Source of the DNA: an uncultured Alphaproteobacteria bacterium
GTDB lineage: Bacteria; Pseudomonadota; Alphaproteobacteria; Micavibrionales; Micavibrionaceae
Direction of reading: 5' to 3'
Assembly: GCA_946480475.1 (NCBI GenBank)
Contig: CAMLJM010000051.1
Coordinates: 1-9,892 of the forward strand
Length of the DNA: 9,892 nt
In this document: positions 1 to 5,779 of the stretch, piece by piece
How positions within the stretch are numbered: the stretch's first letter is position 1
How the letters are laid out: every line of letters starts with the position of its first letter
Notes under the pieces: model-generated
The model's database searches: none
Told to the model about the DNA's origin: nothing
What the model saw: the letters and a program-made list of their open reading frames with translations, nothing else
Program-made: the position numbers and the translations under genes

Positions 1-2
1 GC

Positions 3-76
3 GCGGGTGTAGCTTAGTGGTAAAGCTCCAGCCTTCCAAGCTGGCTATGAGGGTTCGATTCCCTTCACCCGCTCCA
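3..76 (+). tRNA. tRNA-Gly (anticodon UCC)
   Basis: The sequence folds as a complete cloverleaf. The acceptor stem GCGGGTG (3-9) pairs with CACCCGC (66-72), followed by discriminator T73 and an encoded CCA (74-76). The anticodon stem CCAGC (28-32) pairs with GCTGG (40-44) around the loop CTTCCAA, placing anticodon TCC at 35-37. The T arm is AGGGTTCGATTCCCT, with a standard TTCGATT loop. The tRNA decodes GGA and, by wobble, GGG. No other tRNA is adjacent in the window. Glycine tRNA 3' ends are frequent integration sites, but no integrase gene is present here. Confidence 0.97.
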
Positions 77-325
77 TCAATCAGATCAATGACTTAGCCT
101 GATTAAATTTTCCATAGAGAGCGATTGACGACAGCGAGAGGTTTGTCAATGGCATCGTTACAATGGGAGCTGTTTTAGCTTTGCGCTAAAGACTATTGCA
201 ACTGCAAGAGCAAGATCCGGTCTATTGGTGTTGGCGTAGCCACGGAAAGAGATCCTTTCAACCGACGGTGATTGAAGTTCTGAGAGCTATGCCGCAGTAG
301 CGCTATCTATTATTACCCGGGCTTC
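77..325. other. gene-poor stretch after tRNA-Gly
   Basis: About 250 bases without a supported gene. The only notable content, apart from the possible terminator at its left end, is one plus-strand frame (121-300) that stays open except for a single TAA at 187-189. Its short stretches RFVNGIV and YWCWRSHGKRSF faintly recall the N-terminal part of IS5-type transposases. There is no start codon with a ribosome binding site and no terminal inverted repeat was seen, so it is not called as a gene or element. Confidence 0.4.
79..110 (+). terminator. possible weak terminator after the tRNA
   Basis: AATCAG (79-84) and CTGATT (99-104) form a 6-bp stem around a 14-base loop, followed by AAATTTT. The stem is short and AT-rich, and the T run is brief, so termination here is an inference from its position directly after the tRNA. 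Confidence 0.3.
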
Positions 326-748
326 TTAATTTGACGGACTTGTGCCTACTACTAGTTTTGCCCAGCGATTTCCTTGGGCTGGGTTTAGAGGCTGCGCCGT
401 GCAAATAGCTTTTGAAACAACTGAAGGGCTTTCTTGGCTTGCCAGGGCTAGTTGGTTGACCAAGGGTTTCAACTCAGGATGCCGGGCAAAACCTTCTTCG
501 GCACACCGTTGAAAAACTACGTCTAAGCAAAGGTTCAGTTTGGCACCTGCCGATAGTAGAGTGGAATAACGGTCGGGCTTGCGACCGCTTTGCTGTTCCT
601 CAATTGCCGCATCTGCATTCATAAACAAATGCCTAAGAAGCTCCTGATCTTCCTCTCCTTCTAATTTATCCATGAGGGAATCTGCGGCACTTTGTCTACC
701 TTCGGCACCTCTAATTAGTTTCCAGTTTCTGTTGTGACGATCTAGCAC
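326..748 (-). CDS. hypothetical soluble protein, 140 aa, GTG start
   Basis: I do not recognise this protein. It is soluble and mixed alpha-helical, with no signal peptide, membrane segment or clear catalytic motif. A charged acidic stretch (LEGEEDQELL) lies in the first third and a helix-rich centre follows. The frame can be extended to an ATG at 781, giving 151 aa. I prefer the GTG at 748: GGAGG (758-762) sits 9 bases upstream of it, whereas the ATG has no Shine-Dalgarno sequence and overlaps the best -10 element (780-785). The gene stands alone on its strand, between tRNA-Gly and the divergent HTH-SulP operon. It could be a remnant of a transferred segment next to the tRNA, but its reading frame is intact. 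Confidence is good that it is coding, none on function. Confidence 0.6.
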   Translation of the reverse strand: MLDRHNRNWKLIRGAEGRQSAADSLMDKLEGEEDQELLRHLFMNADAAIEEQQSGRKPDRYSTLLSAGAKLNLCLDVVFQRCAEEGFARHPELKPLVNQLALASQESPSVVSKAICTAQPLNPAQGNRWAKLVVGTSPSN

Positions 749-779
749 AGCGACAAGCCTCCATTTTATTATATGGAGC

Positions 780-808
780 ATATTATCACATTATGAGGTC
801 CGAGGCAA
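780..808 (-). promoter_or_regulatory. candidate sigma70 promoter for the 326-748 gene
   Basis: On the minus strand, TTGCCT (803-808) and TAATAT (780-785) are separated by 17 bases. Transcription would start near 773, which is downstream of the ATG at 781 and about 25 bases ahead of the GTG at 748. This arrangement supports the shorter reading frame. Confidence 0.4.
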
Positions 809-927
809 TTTTAGATATTTTCTACGAATCACAATGATAGAGTGTGGTATCCCTTGCTATATTTTTTGTGGTGAACTAATGCTCCGAAAGTCAAACTTAT
901 GCATGTTTTATACATCATAAATATATA

Positions 928-956
928 TTGAAACATTAAAACAAACGTTTAATAAT
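928..956 (+). promoter_or_regulatory. candidate sigma70 promoter of the HTH-SulP operon
   Basis: TTGAAA (928-933) and AATAAT (951-956) have a 17-base spacer in a strongly AT-rich stretch 66 bases before the HTH gene. The 3' end of the spacer contains the perfect palindrome AAACGTTT (943-950). A repressor bound there would block polymerase, so it is a candidate autoregulatory site for the downstream HTH protein (inference). Confidence 0.45.
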
Positions 957-1021
957 CTATTATAGCCAATGCTTGAAGCCAAAAATCCTGCTGTAATGGC
1001 TGCGACTGACAGGGACTTTTT

Positions 1022-1279
1022 ATGATCACATCTTCTCAATTACGAGCGGCAAGGGCCATGCTGGGGCTGGATCAAAAGCAACTGGCTGAAATTTCCGACT
1101 TGTCCCTTCCTACGATCCAGCGCATGGAGGCCAGCCATGATGTGGTCCGCGGGAATGTGGAATCCTTAACTAAACTGGTGATGGCCCTGAATAAAGCGGG
1201 CATTGAATTGATTGGGGAGAATACGCCCAGCACTGGGCAGGGGCGCGGCGTTCGTCTCATGGAAGGAAAAAATAGCTAA
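1022..1279 (+). CDS. XRE-type helix-turn-helix transcriptional regulator, 85 aa
   Basis: A small DNA-binding protein, probably the local regulator of the transporter operon it heads. A compact Cro/C1-like HTH spans about residues 4-38: QLRAARAMLGLDQKQLAEIS, then the recognition helix around SLPTIQRMEAS. After residue 45 comes a short helical extension (VESLTKLVMALNKAGIELIG) and a tail ending GRGVRLMEGKNS. Small proteins of this layout (HTH, then AGIELI and GVRL-like segments) are common in Alphaproteobacteria; many are single-domain regulators. The ATG is preceded by AGGGA (1011-1015) at 6 bases. The stop lies 3 bases before the SulP start, so the two are almost certainly co-transcribed and probably translationally coupled. 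Autoregulation is likely but inferred. Confidence 0.88.
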   Translation: MITSSQLRAARAMLGLDQKQLAEISDLSLPTIQRMEASHDVVRGNVESLTKLVMALNKAGIELIGENTPSTGQGRGVRLMEGKNS

Positions 1280-1282
1280 ACC

Positions 1283-2962
1283 ATGAGTACATTCACTCCT
1301 AAACTTTTCACCCTCCTTAAAAATGGTTACGCCGTATCTGATTTACGTTCCGATATGATTGCCGGACTGACGGTGGCCATTGTCGCCCTGCCGTTGGCTA
1401 TGGCACTTGCGATTGCCAGCGGGGCCTCGCCGGAGAAAGGTTTGGTGACTGCGGTCATAGCCGGATTTCTGATTTCCTTTCTCGGGGGTTCGCGTGTGCA
1501 GATCGGCGGTCCAACCGGGGCGTTTGTTGTGGTCATCTATAATGTGATTGCCCATCATGGCTATAATGGATTGGTTTTGGCGACGCTTATGGCGGGGGTC
1601 ATCCTGCTGGTGGCGGGGTATGCGAAACTGGGGCAGATCATCAAATTTATTCCGCATCCCGTGGTAACGGGATTTACGGCAGGAATTGCCGTTATTATCG
1701 CATCTTCCCAAGTGAAGGACTTTCTGGGGCTGCAAATAGAGAATGTCCCTGCTGATTTTATCCCGAAATGGATGGCCTATTTCGGGGCGCTGGATACGGC
1801 GAGTCCGGCTACTTTGGGTGTTGGTCTGGGGGCGCTATTCACCATTATCTTTCTGCGTCGCGCCGCCCCCAAACTTCCCAGTTATTTGATTGCCATTGCT
1901 GTATCGGCTGCTCTTGTCGCTGCATTTCACATTCCGGTCGAAACGATTGGATCACGCTTTCCGGATATACCTGCCGGTCTGCCGAAACCAGAACTGCCAA
2001 CATGGGATTTAGCCAAAATACAAAATGTGATCCCCTCTGCTTTTACCATCGCGTTTCTGGCGGGGATTGAAGCTTTGCTATCCGCCGTGGTAGCGGATGG
2101 AATGACAGGTTATAAGCATCGTTCCAATCAAGAGCTGGTGGGGCAAGGCTTTGCCAATATTGCTTCGGCCTTGTTTGGCGGATTGCCTGCGACGGGAGCC
2201 ATAGCCCGCACGGCCACCAATATCAAAGCCGGCGGCAGAACCCCTATGGCGGGTATGTTTCATGCGCTTTTCCTGCTGATCTTCATGCTGTTGGCGATGG
2301 ACATCATGGCGTTTGTGCCGATGGCGGCTTTGGCGGCGATCCTGTTCATTGTCGCATGGGGCATGAGCGAGGTCGGCCATTTTATTCATATCTTCAGGCT
2401 ATCCCGCACAGACCGTACCGTAATGGTTCTGACCTTCCTATTGACAGTCCTGGTTGATTTAACGGTGGCAATCGGCGTAGGCGTGACGCTTGCCTGCCTG
2501 TTGTTTATGAAACATATGGCCGAAGCCGTAGAGATTAAGCCCGAATGGCGCAAGGCCAGTATGCAGTACGATGAAACGGCAGAAAATGAAAGTCAGCGGC
2601 AGGAGCTTCCCAAAGGGGTTGAAGTGTTTCAGATTACAGGGCCTTTCTTTTTCGGTGTAGCGGGCGATCTGGTGGATACACTGAAAAGAATAGGGCAGAT
2701 GCCGGAGGTCCTGATCCTGCGTATGCGTCTTGTACCCTATCTGGATGCGACAGGAGAGAACGCTCTGGAAGCTGTTATCAAACAATGCGGTGATCATGGC
2801 ACAAAAATCATATTGAGCGGATTGCAGCCGCAACCCATGCGCATGCTCGAAAACGCGCATCTGGATGATGGCAAGGCGCATGTCCTGTTCTGTACCGACT
2901 ATGCAAACGCTCTTAAGAAAGCCGAAGAAATTATTGCGGAAAGCGGTGTACAACGTGCGTGA
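1283..2962 (+). CDS. SulP family inorganic anion transporter with STAS domain
   Basis: An inner-membrane anion permease of the SLC26/SulP family; members move sulfate, bicarbonate or related anions, usually by symport. At 559 aa it has normal bacterial SulP length. Residues about 20-410 are the multi-pass transport domain, including GGSRVQIGGPTGAF (key QIGGPTGAF at 73-81), the IKFIPHPVVTGFTAGIAVII segment and the conserved stretch around GIEALLSAVVADG and PATGAIARTATN. A cytoplasmic STAS domain follows at about 440-550, with the DATG motif at 488-491. Sequence alone does not fix the substrate; the sulfate-permease and BicA-like bicarbonate types are both possible. The start is 3 bases after the HTH stop. 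The nearest Shine-Dalgarno-like GGAAGGA (1261-1267) is 15 bases away, longer than ideal, which suggests coupling to HTH translation. The 3' end overlaps the DUF167 gene by 8 bases. Confidence 0.95.
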   Translation: MSTFTPKLFTLLKNGYAVSDLRSDMIAGLTVAIVALPLAMALAIASGASPEKGLVTAVIAGFLISFLGGSRVQIGGPTGAFVVVIYNVIAHHGYNGLVLATLMAGVILLVAGYAKLGQIIKFIPHPVVTGFTAGIAVIIASSQVKDFLGLQIENVPADFIPKWMAYFGALDTASPATLGVGLGALFTIIFLRRAAPKLPSYLIAIAVSAALVAAFHIPVETIGSRFPDIPAGLPKPELPTWDLAKIQNVIPSAFTIAFLAGIEALLSAVVADGMTGYKHRSNQELVGQGFANIASALFGGLPATGAIARTATNIKAGGRTPMAGMFHALFLLIFMLLAMDIMAFVPMAALAAILFIVAWGMSEVGHFIHIFRLSRTDRTVMVLTFLLTVLVDLTVAIGVGVTLACLLFMKHMAEAVEIKPEWRKASMQYDETAENESQRQELPKGVEVFQITGPFFFGVAGDLVDTLKRIGQMPEVLILRMRLVPYLDATGENALEAVIKQCGDHGTKIILSGLQPQPMRMLENAHLDDGKAHVLFCTDYANALKKAEEIIAESGVQRA

Positions 2963-3221
2963 TCTCTTTGATTGCCAGAATCCGCCCACATTGCTACGTG
3001 TGAAAGTGACACCTAAGGCCAGCGCTGAACGGATTAAGAAGGAAGTCGCCGCAGACGGCTCCGCTCTTTATAAAGTTTATGTCACAGCTGCCCCCGAAGA
3101 CGGTAAGGCAAATGAAGCTGTTATAAAATTACTGGCCAAAGCTCTGGGTGTAGCCAAATCATCGCTGACTATAACTCATGGCCTTACCAGCCGTGAGAAA
3201 ACCATCAGGGTGCATTTGTAG
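2955..3221 (+). CDS. DUF167 / YggU family protein, 88 aa
   Basis: A small conserved protein of unknown biochemical role. It shows the family pattern: LRVKVTPKAS near the N terminus, then YKVYVTAAPEDGKANEAVIK (the hallmark is APxDGKANxA), LLAKALGV, and a C-terminal LTSREKTIRV strand. The frame is open from an ATG at 2865, but that would overlap SulP by 98 bases and add a basic segment absent from the family. GTG at 2955 gives the usual length and has GGAAAG (2938-2943) 11 bases upstream; GTG at 2946 is a poorer alternative, only 2 bases from that site. The 8-base overlap with the transporter implies coupled translation. The family is widespread in bacteria, and association with a transporter does not by itself indicate a transport role. 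Confidence 0.9.
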   Translation: MRDLFDCQNPPTLLRVKVTPKASAERIKKEVAADGSALYKVYVTAAPEDGKANEAVIKLLAKALGVAKSSLTITHGLTSREKTIRVHL

Positions 3222-3233
3222 AAAAGAGTGCCA

Positions 3234-3255
3234 GGCAGTGCGCAGCGCTACTGTC
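3234..3255. terminator. candidate bidirectional terminator between DUF167 and tag
   Basis: GGCAGTGCG (3234-3242) pairs with CGC-T-ACTGTC (3246-3255), with a CAG loop and one bulged T, between two convergent genes. On the plus strand it is followed by a broken T run (CATTTCTTAAG). On the minus strand it is followed by ACTCTTTTC. Neither tail is strong, but the position between convergent stops fits a shared terminator. Confidence 0.45.
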
Positions 3256-3836
3256 TAACATTTCTTAAGTTTTTTATAGCAGAAGCAGTCAACGCTATGA
3301 TCGTTCACCATGCCAATGCCTTGCATATAGGCATAGATGATAGTGGTTCCGACGAAGGTCATCCCGCGTTTTTTCAGGTCTTTGGATAAAGCATCTGATT
3401 CGGGGGTGCTGGCAGGAATATCACTGCGTTCTTTTGGTGCGTTTATCTTCGGTTTACCGCCGACAAAGCGCCAGAGATAAGCGTCAAATGTTCCGAACTC
3501 TTTTTGGATTTCTAAGAAAGCCATGGCGTTTTTTCGCGTGCTGAAAATTTTCAGGCGGTTGCGAACTATGCCTGGATTTTCAAGTTGTTTTTCCAGTTCT
3601 GCATCGGTCATGCGCGCCACTTTTCTGGCATCAAAGTTCTTGAAAGCTTTACGATAGCTCTCCCGTTTGTTCAGAACGGTCTCCCAGCTTAATCCCGCTT
3701 GCGCCCCTTCCAGAATCAGCATTTCAAAGAGCAAACGATCATCATGTACGGGGACGCCCCATTCTGTGTCGTGGTAACGTTCGTAATCAGGTTTCAGGCC
3801 TGTGGCCCACGCACATCTTGTCTTGGTTTCCTTCAC
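3255..3836 (-). CDS. tag: DNA-3-methyladenine glycosylase I
   Basis: A base-excision repair enzyme that removes 3-methyladenine from alkylated DNA by hydrolysing the N-glycosidic bond, leaving an abasic site. The 193-aa product aligns in memory along the whole length of E. coli Tag (about 187 aa). RCAW (C8), the YHDTEWGVP segment (Y21, H22), LILEGAQAGLSW (E43, W51) and VNDHSVDCFC (H180, C184) are present. C8, H22, H180 and C184 match the zinc ligands of the family, and E43 matches the conserved acidic residue of the base pocket. TPESDALSKDLKKRGMTFVG is also characteristic. The start is GTG, preceded by AAGGGGGG at 6 bases. The gene appears monocistronic, with its own promoter at 3862-3890, and is convergent with the SulP operon. 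No Ada-type operator was recognised, consistent with constitutive expression (inference). Confidence 0.96.
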   Translation of the reverse strand: MKETKTRCAWATGLKPDYERYHDTEWGVPVHDDRLLFEMLILEGAQAGLSWETVLNKRESYRKAFKNFDARKVARMTDAELEKQLENPGIVRNRLKIFSTRKNAMAFLEIQKEFGTFDAYLWRFVGGKPKINAPKERSDIPASTPESDALSKDLKKRGMTFVGTTIIYAYMQGIGMVNDHSVDCFCYKKLKKC

Positions 3837-3861
3837 AATGTGCCCCCCTTACTAGCAGAGT

Positions 3862-3890
3862 ATATTATGATTTTAGTAGCCAACTGTGAA
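3862..3890 (-). promoter_or_regulatory. candidate sigma70 promoter of tag
   Basis: On the minus strand, TTCACA (3885-3890) and TAATAT (3862-3867) are 17 bases apart, about 26 bases upstream of the GTG start. An overlapping TATACT (3859-3864) could serve as an alternative -10 element. Confidence 0.45.
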
Positions 3891-3952
3891 GCGTTGCTGA
3901 ATATGCCTGCAGGTTTTCTGGCTTGTCGATAGGGCAACTGTATAATATTTCC

Positions 3953-3997
3953 CGAGATGCGACAGGCAGGCCTTTTGTGCAAACCTGCCTGTTCTCG
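3953..3997. repeat. long interrupted hairpin between the SDR gene and tag
   Basis: ACAGGCAGG (3962-3970) and CCTGCCTGT (3984-3992) form a perfect 9-bp stem around a 13-base loop. Outside it, CGAGA (3953-3957) pairs with TCTCG (3993-3997), with a 4-base bulge on the left. It begins 5 bases beyond the SDR stop codon. In the direction of SDR transcription the next bases are GGAAATATTATA, not a T run, so it is not a textbook intrinsic terminator. It may instead be a 3'-end stabilising or Rho-assisted structure. Confidence 0.6.
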
Positions 3998-4001
3998 TGT
4001 C

Positions 4002-4730
4002 TTAAGCGTTTGCGCCGCCATCAACCGGGATGGTGGCGCCTGTTACATAGCTGGCGTCCGGGGCGGCGAGGAACGATGCTACGGCAGCCACTTCCTCAGG
4101 CGTGCCCAGCCGCTTCATGGCGGTGATGGCGGCGGCGTCAGGATTGCCCATATCGGTGTTGATGGGGCCGGGCAGAATGGAATTGACTGTAATGCCGCGT
4201 CCTGCCAGATCATGCGCCCATGAGCGCGTCATGCCATTCACGGCAAATTTGCTCATGTTATAGATGCTGGCGCCTGCGAAAATGCCACGTTCACCTAGAA
4301 CGCTTGAAACATTGATGATACGCCCTTTGTCGGGCAATATCCTCACCACAGCTTGCGTCAGAGTGAATACCGAACGTACGTTGATATTCAACGTGCGCTC
4401 CAGCGCCTCTAGAGAGGCATCCTGCACCGGGCCTGCGCCTTCAAAAATACCGGCATTATTCACCAGGATATCAATGTGCCCGTAATGTTTTACGACAGCA
4501 TCGGCAACGGATTGCATCGTTTCAGGTTTATTGGCATCGCCGTGCAGGACAAATGCCTTGCCTCCGGCTTTGATTATATCGTTCGCAACGGCATCGGCCT
4601 TATCTTTTGAACCGCCATACGTGATGGCCACGGATGCCCCATCCGCTGCCAGACGCCTGGCAATCGCAGCGCCAATGCCGCGTGATCCACCTGTAACGAG
4701 CGCTACTTTACCTTCGAGTTTTTTGATCAT
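4002..4730 (-). CDS. SDR family NAD(P)-dependent oxidoreductase
   Basis: A classical short-chain dehydrogenase/reductase of 242 aa, a usual length for the family, with a FabG-like Rossmann fold. The cofactor motif TGGSRGIG is at 13-20, D65 is the likely adenine-contact position, NNAG is at 91-94, and the catalytic tetrad is N117, S143, Y157 and K161 (YNMSK). The C-terminal PGPINTDMG and SYVTGATIPVDGG segments are typical. An Arg follows the Ser in the glycine-rich loop and no acidic residue closes the second strand (ITYGGSKDK), which favours NADPH (inference). The substrate cannot be read from sequence. It is probably an accessory carbonyl or quinone reductase rather than the essential FabG, because no fatty-acid genes adjoin it. 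The ATG has AAGGA at about 7 bases. Two palindromic sites flanking its promoter suggest repressor control. Confidence 0.93.
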   Translation of the reverse strand: MIKKLEGKVALVTGGSRGIGAAIARRLAADGASVAITYGGSKDKADAVANDIIKAGGKAFVLHGDANKPETMQSVADAVVKHYGHIDILVNNAGIFEGAGPVQDASLEALERTLNINVRSVFTLTQAVVRILPDKGRIINVSSVLGERGIFAGASIYNMSKFAVNGMTRSWAHDLAGRGITVNSILPGPINTDMGNPDAAAITAMKRLGTPEEVAAVASFLAAPDASYVTGATIPVDGGANA

Positions 4731-4778
4731 GATATTTTCCTTATTGATCGCTTAGGAGTATGGAGACATTTCCAATTA

Positions 4779-4794
4779 TGTACCGATAAGTACA
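4779..4794. promoter_or_regulatory. operator-like palindrome 1, adjoining the SDR -10 element
   Basis: The site reads TGTACC-GATA-AGTACA and matches the ideal palindrome TGTACC-N4-GGTACA with one mismatch. It directly adjoins the -10 hexamer of the SDR promoter on its downstream side, so a bound dimer would cover the transcription start. Confidence 0.6.
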
Positions 4795-4822
4795 ATAATA
4801 GCATAAGGATCTTTGTGGTCAA
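4795..4822 (-). promoter_or_regulatory. sigma70 promoter of the SDR gene
   Basis: On the minus strand, TTGACC (4817-4822) and TATTAT (4795-4800) each match consensus at five of six positions, with a 16-base spacer. The promoter lies between the two palindromes, about 65 bases ahead of the ATG. It is the best promoter match in the window. Confidence 0.65.
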
Positions 4823-4831
4823 TATGAAATA

Positions 4832-4847
4832 TGTACCATTGGGTAAA
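4832..4847. promoter_or_regulatory. operator-like palindrome 2, upstream of the SDR -35 element
   Basis: The site reads TGTACC-ATTG-GGTAAA, again one mismatch from TGTACC-N4-GGTACA. Its centre is 53 bases from that of the first site, about five helical turns, which places both on the same DNA face. It could allow looping or cooperative binding and could also influence the divergent promoter at 4900-4928. Confidence 0.55.
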
Positions 4848-4899
4848 TTTTAAAGGTGCCTTATTACCCCCGTCTGGAAGTATTCTGGGAACCAAGCCT

Positions 4900-4928
4900 T
4901 TGTGAAAGCGTTTCTATTCATATAGAAT
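4900..4928 (+). promoter_or_regulatory. candidate promoter of the membrane protein-lipoprotein pair
   Basis: TTGTGA (4900-4905) and TAGAAT (4923-4928) have a 17-base spacer and lie 39 bases before the ATG at 4968. The -10 matches consensus at five of six positions; the -35 is weaker. Confidence 0.4.
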
Positions 4929-4967
4929 CTTATTGTGCCTTAGTTGCTGACTTTGGGGATCTTTCTT

Positions 4968-5423
4968 ATGAACAATGAACAGATTGATTACAGTGATATT
5001 CGATTAGGAGGCGGCGCACCGGCATCGCTCGAGCTGAGTGTTATTTTAACGCTATCCGGAGCGGGTCTGACTGTTTTAGGGTTTCCCTTGATGGCTTTTG
5101 GCGGCACCATTTTTGTATTTGGCCTGCTCCTCACTATTCTAGGTATATTGGCATTTGCTTATGGTGCCTTTAAAGGCGGGTTCATTATTATTGCCGGTTA
5201 TATTAATGACTTTAAGAAGCACTGGCGTCCGGAATATAAGAAAGCCGCTCTTATCGGCGCTTTTATCGGCTTGTTCTTTTCACTCCTCTTTTTACCGGCA
5301 GCGCCTATATTGATGATTGTAGGGGCGGCGACGGCTGTGCATTTTGCACGTAAATCTGAGGGTGACACGGCTTTTCCTACTTTTCCCCCTGATGACAGTG
5401 ACACACGACAAACCCGTGTATGA
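4968..5423 (+). CDS. small integral membrane protein, 151 aa, unknown function
   Basis: I do not recognise a family. After a short polar N terminus (MNNEQIDYSDIRLGGGAP) come hydrophobic segments at about 23-43 and 46-66, a basic loop at about 80-92 (NDFKKHWRPEYKK), and further hydrophobic segments at about 93-109 and 111-127, then a polar, proline- and aspartate-containing tail. Four membrane passes are likely; the basic loop would place the middle of the protein in the cytoplasm by the positive-inside rule. The ATG at 4968 is chosen because GGGGA (4955-4959) lies 8 bases upstream. A TTG at 4944 would extend the protein by 8 residues without such a site. The stop is 3 bases before the lipoprotein start, so the two probably form an operon and may act together in the envelope. 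Confidence 0.75.
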   Translation: MNNEQIDYSDIRLGGGAPASLELSVILTLSGAGLTVLGFPLMAFGGTIFVFGLLLTILGILAFAYGAFKGGFIIIAGYINDFKKHWRPEYKKAALIGAFIGLFFSLLFLPAAPILMIVGAATAVHFARKSEGDTAFPTFPPDDSDTRQTRV

Positions 5424-5426
5424 CTT

Positions 5427-5774
5427 ATGCGTTTTCTGATTCTTTTCCTGACTTTCTTGCTTACGGCTTGTCATCAGAACCCGTATCAATCAACTTCCTA
5501 CGGATCATGGATGGGACGCTGGCAAGGACCCGAAGGAACATATCTTGATCTGCGGCGCTCCTCTCGCTCTCATGAATATGATCTTGTCATTGCTCATCTG
5601 GGCGGACCCAAAAACTATGAAGCCTGGGCCATTAAAGACGGCATTCAGTTCGAACGTGATGGAATATTACATGTCATTCGTGCAGGCGACGGGCGGGCCA
5701 CGGGCATAAAGTGGTTTGCCGACAAACAGAATTGTCTGGTTATAAAATTTGGCGAAGGTTTTTGCCGGAATTGA
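5427..5774 (+). CDS. putative small lipoprotein, 115 aa
   Basis: The N terminus is a lipoprotein signal peptide: MRFLILFLTFLLTAC, with lipobox LTAC and lipidation expected at C15. The mature part (about 100 aa) is mostly beta-strand-like, beginning with a WMGRWQGPEGTYLDL segment. It contains only two further cysteines (C103 and C113), close enough for a periplasmic disulfide. Nothing in it identifies a catalytic function, and no family was recognised. It starts 3 bases after the preceding membrane protein and lacks a good ribosome binding site of its own, so translation probably depends on coupling. The residue after the lipid-modified Cys is His, not Asp, so outer-membrane sorting would be expected under the E. 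coli rule (inference). Confidence 0.78.
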   Translation: MRFLILFLTFLLTACHQNPYQSTSYGSWMGRWQGPEGTYLDLRRSSRSHEYDLVIAHLGGPKNYEAWAIKDGIQFERDGILHVIRAGDGRATGIKWFADKQNCLVIKFGEGFCRN

Positions 5775-5779
5775 GAGTA

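Noticed and set aside
298..305. TAGCGCTA palindrome just beyond the stop of the 326-748 gene, considered as its terminator.
   Set aside because: The self-complementary 8-mer leaves no loop and is not followed by a T run on the minus strand.
1768..2389. Open frames in other phases inside the SulP gene on both strands.
   Set aside because: They lie wholly within a strongly conserved transporter frame, and their translations are low-complexity without domain features.
2865..2954. N-terminal extension of the DUF167 protein to the ATG at 2865.
   Set aside because: It would overlap SulP by 98 bases, is unlike DUF167 N termini, and the GTG at 2955 has better spacing to a ribosome binding site.
3833..4223. 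Small open frames in the tag-SDR gap and over the SDR 3' end.
   Set aside because: They overlap the hairpin and the SDR coding region, have no ribosome binding sites, and their peptides look non-coding.
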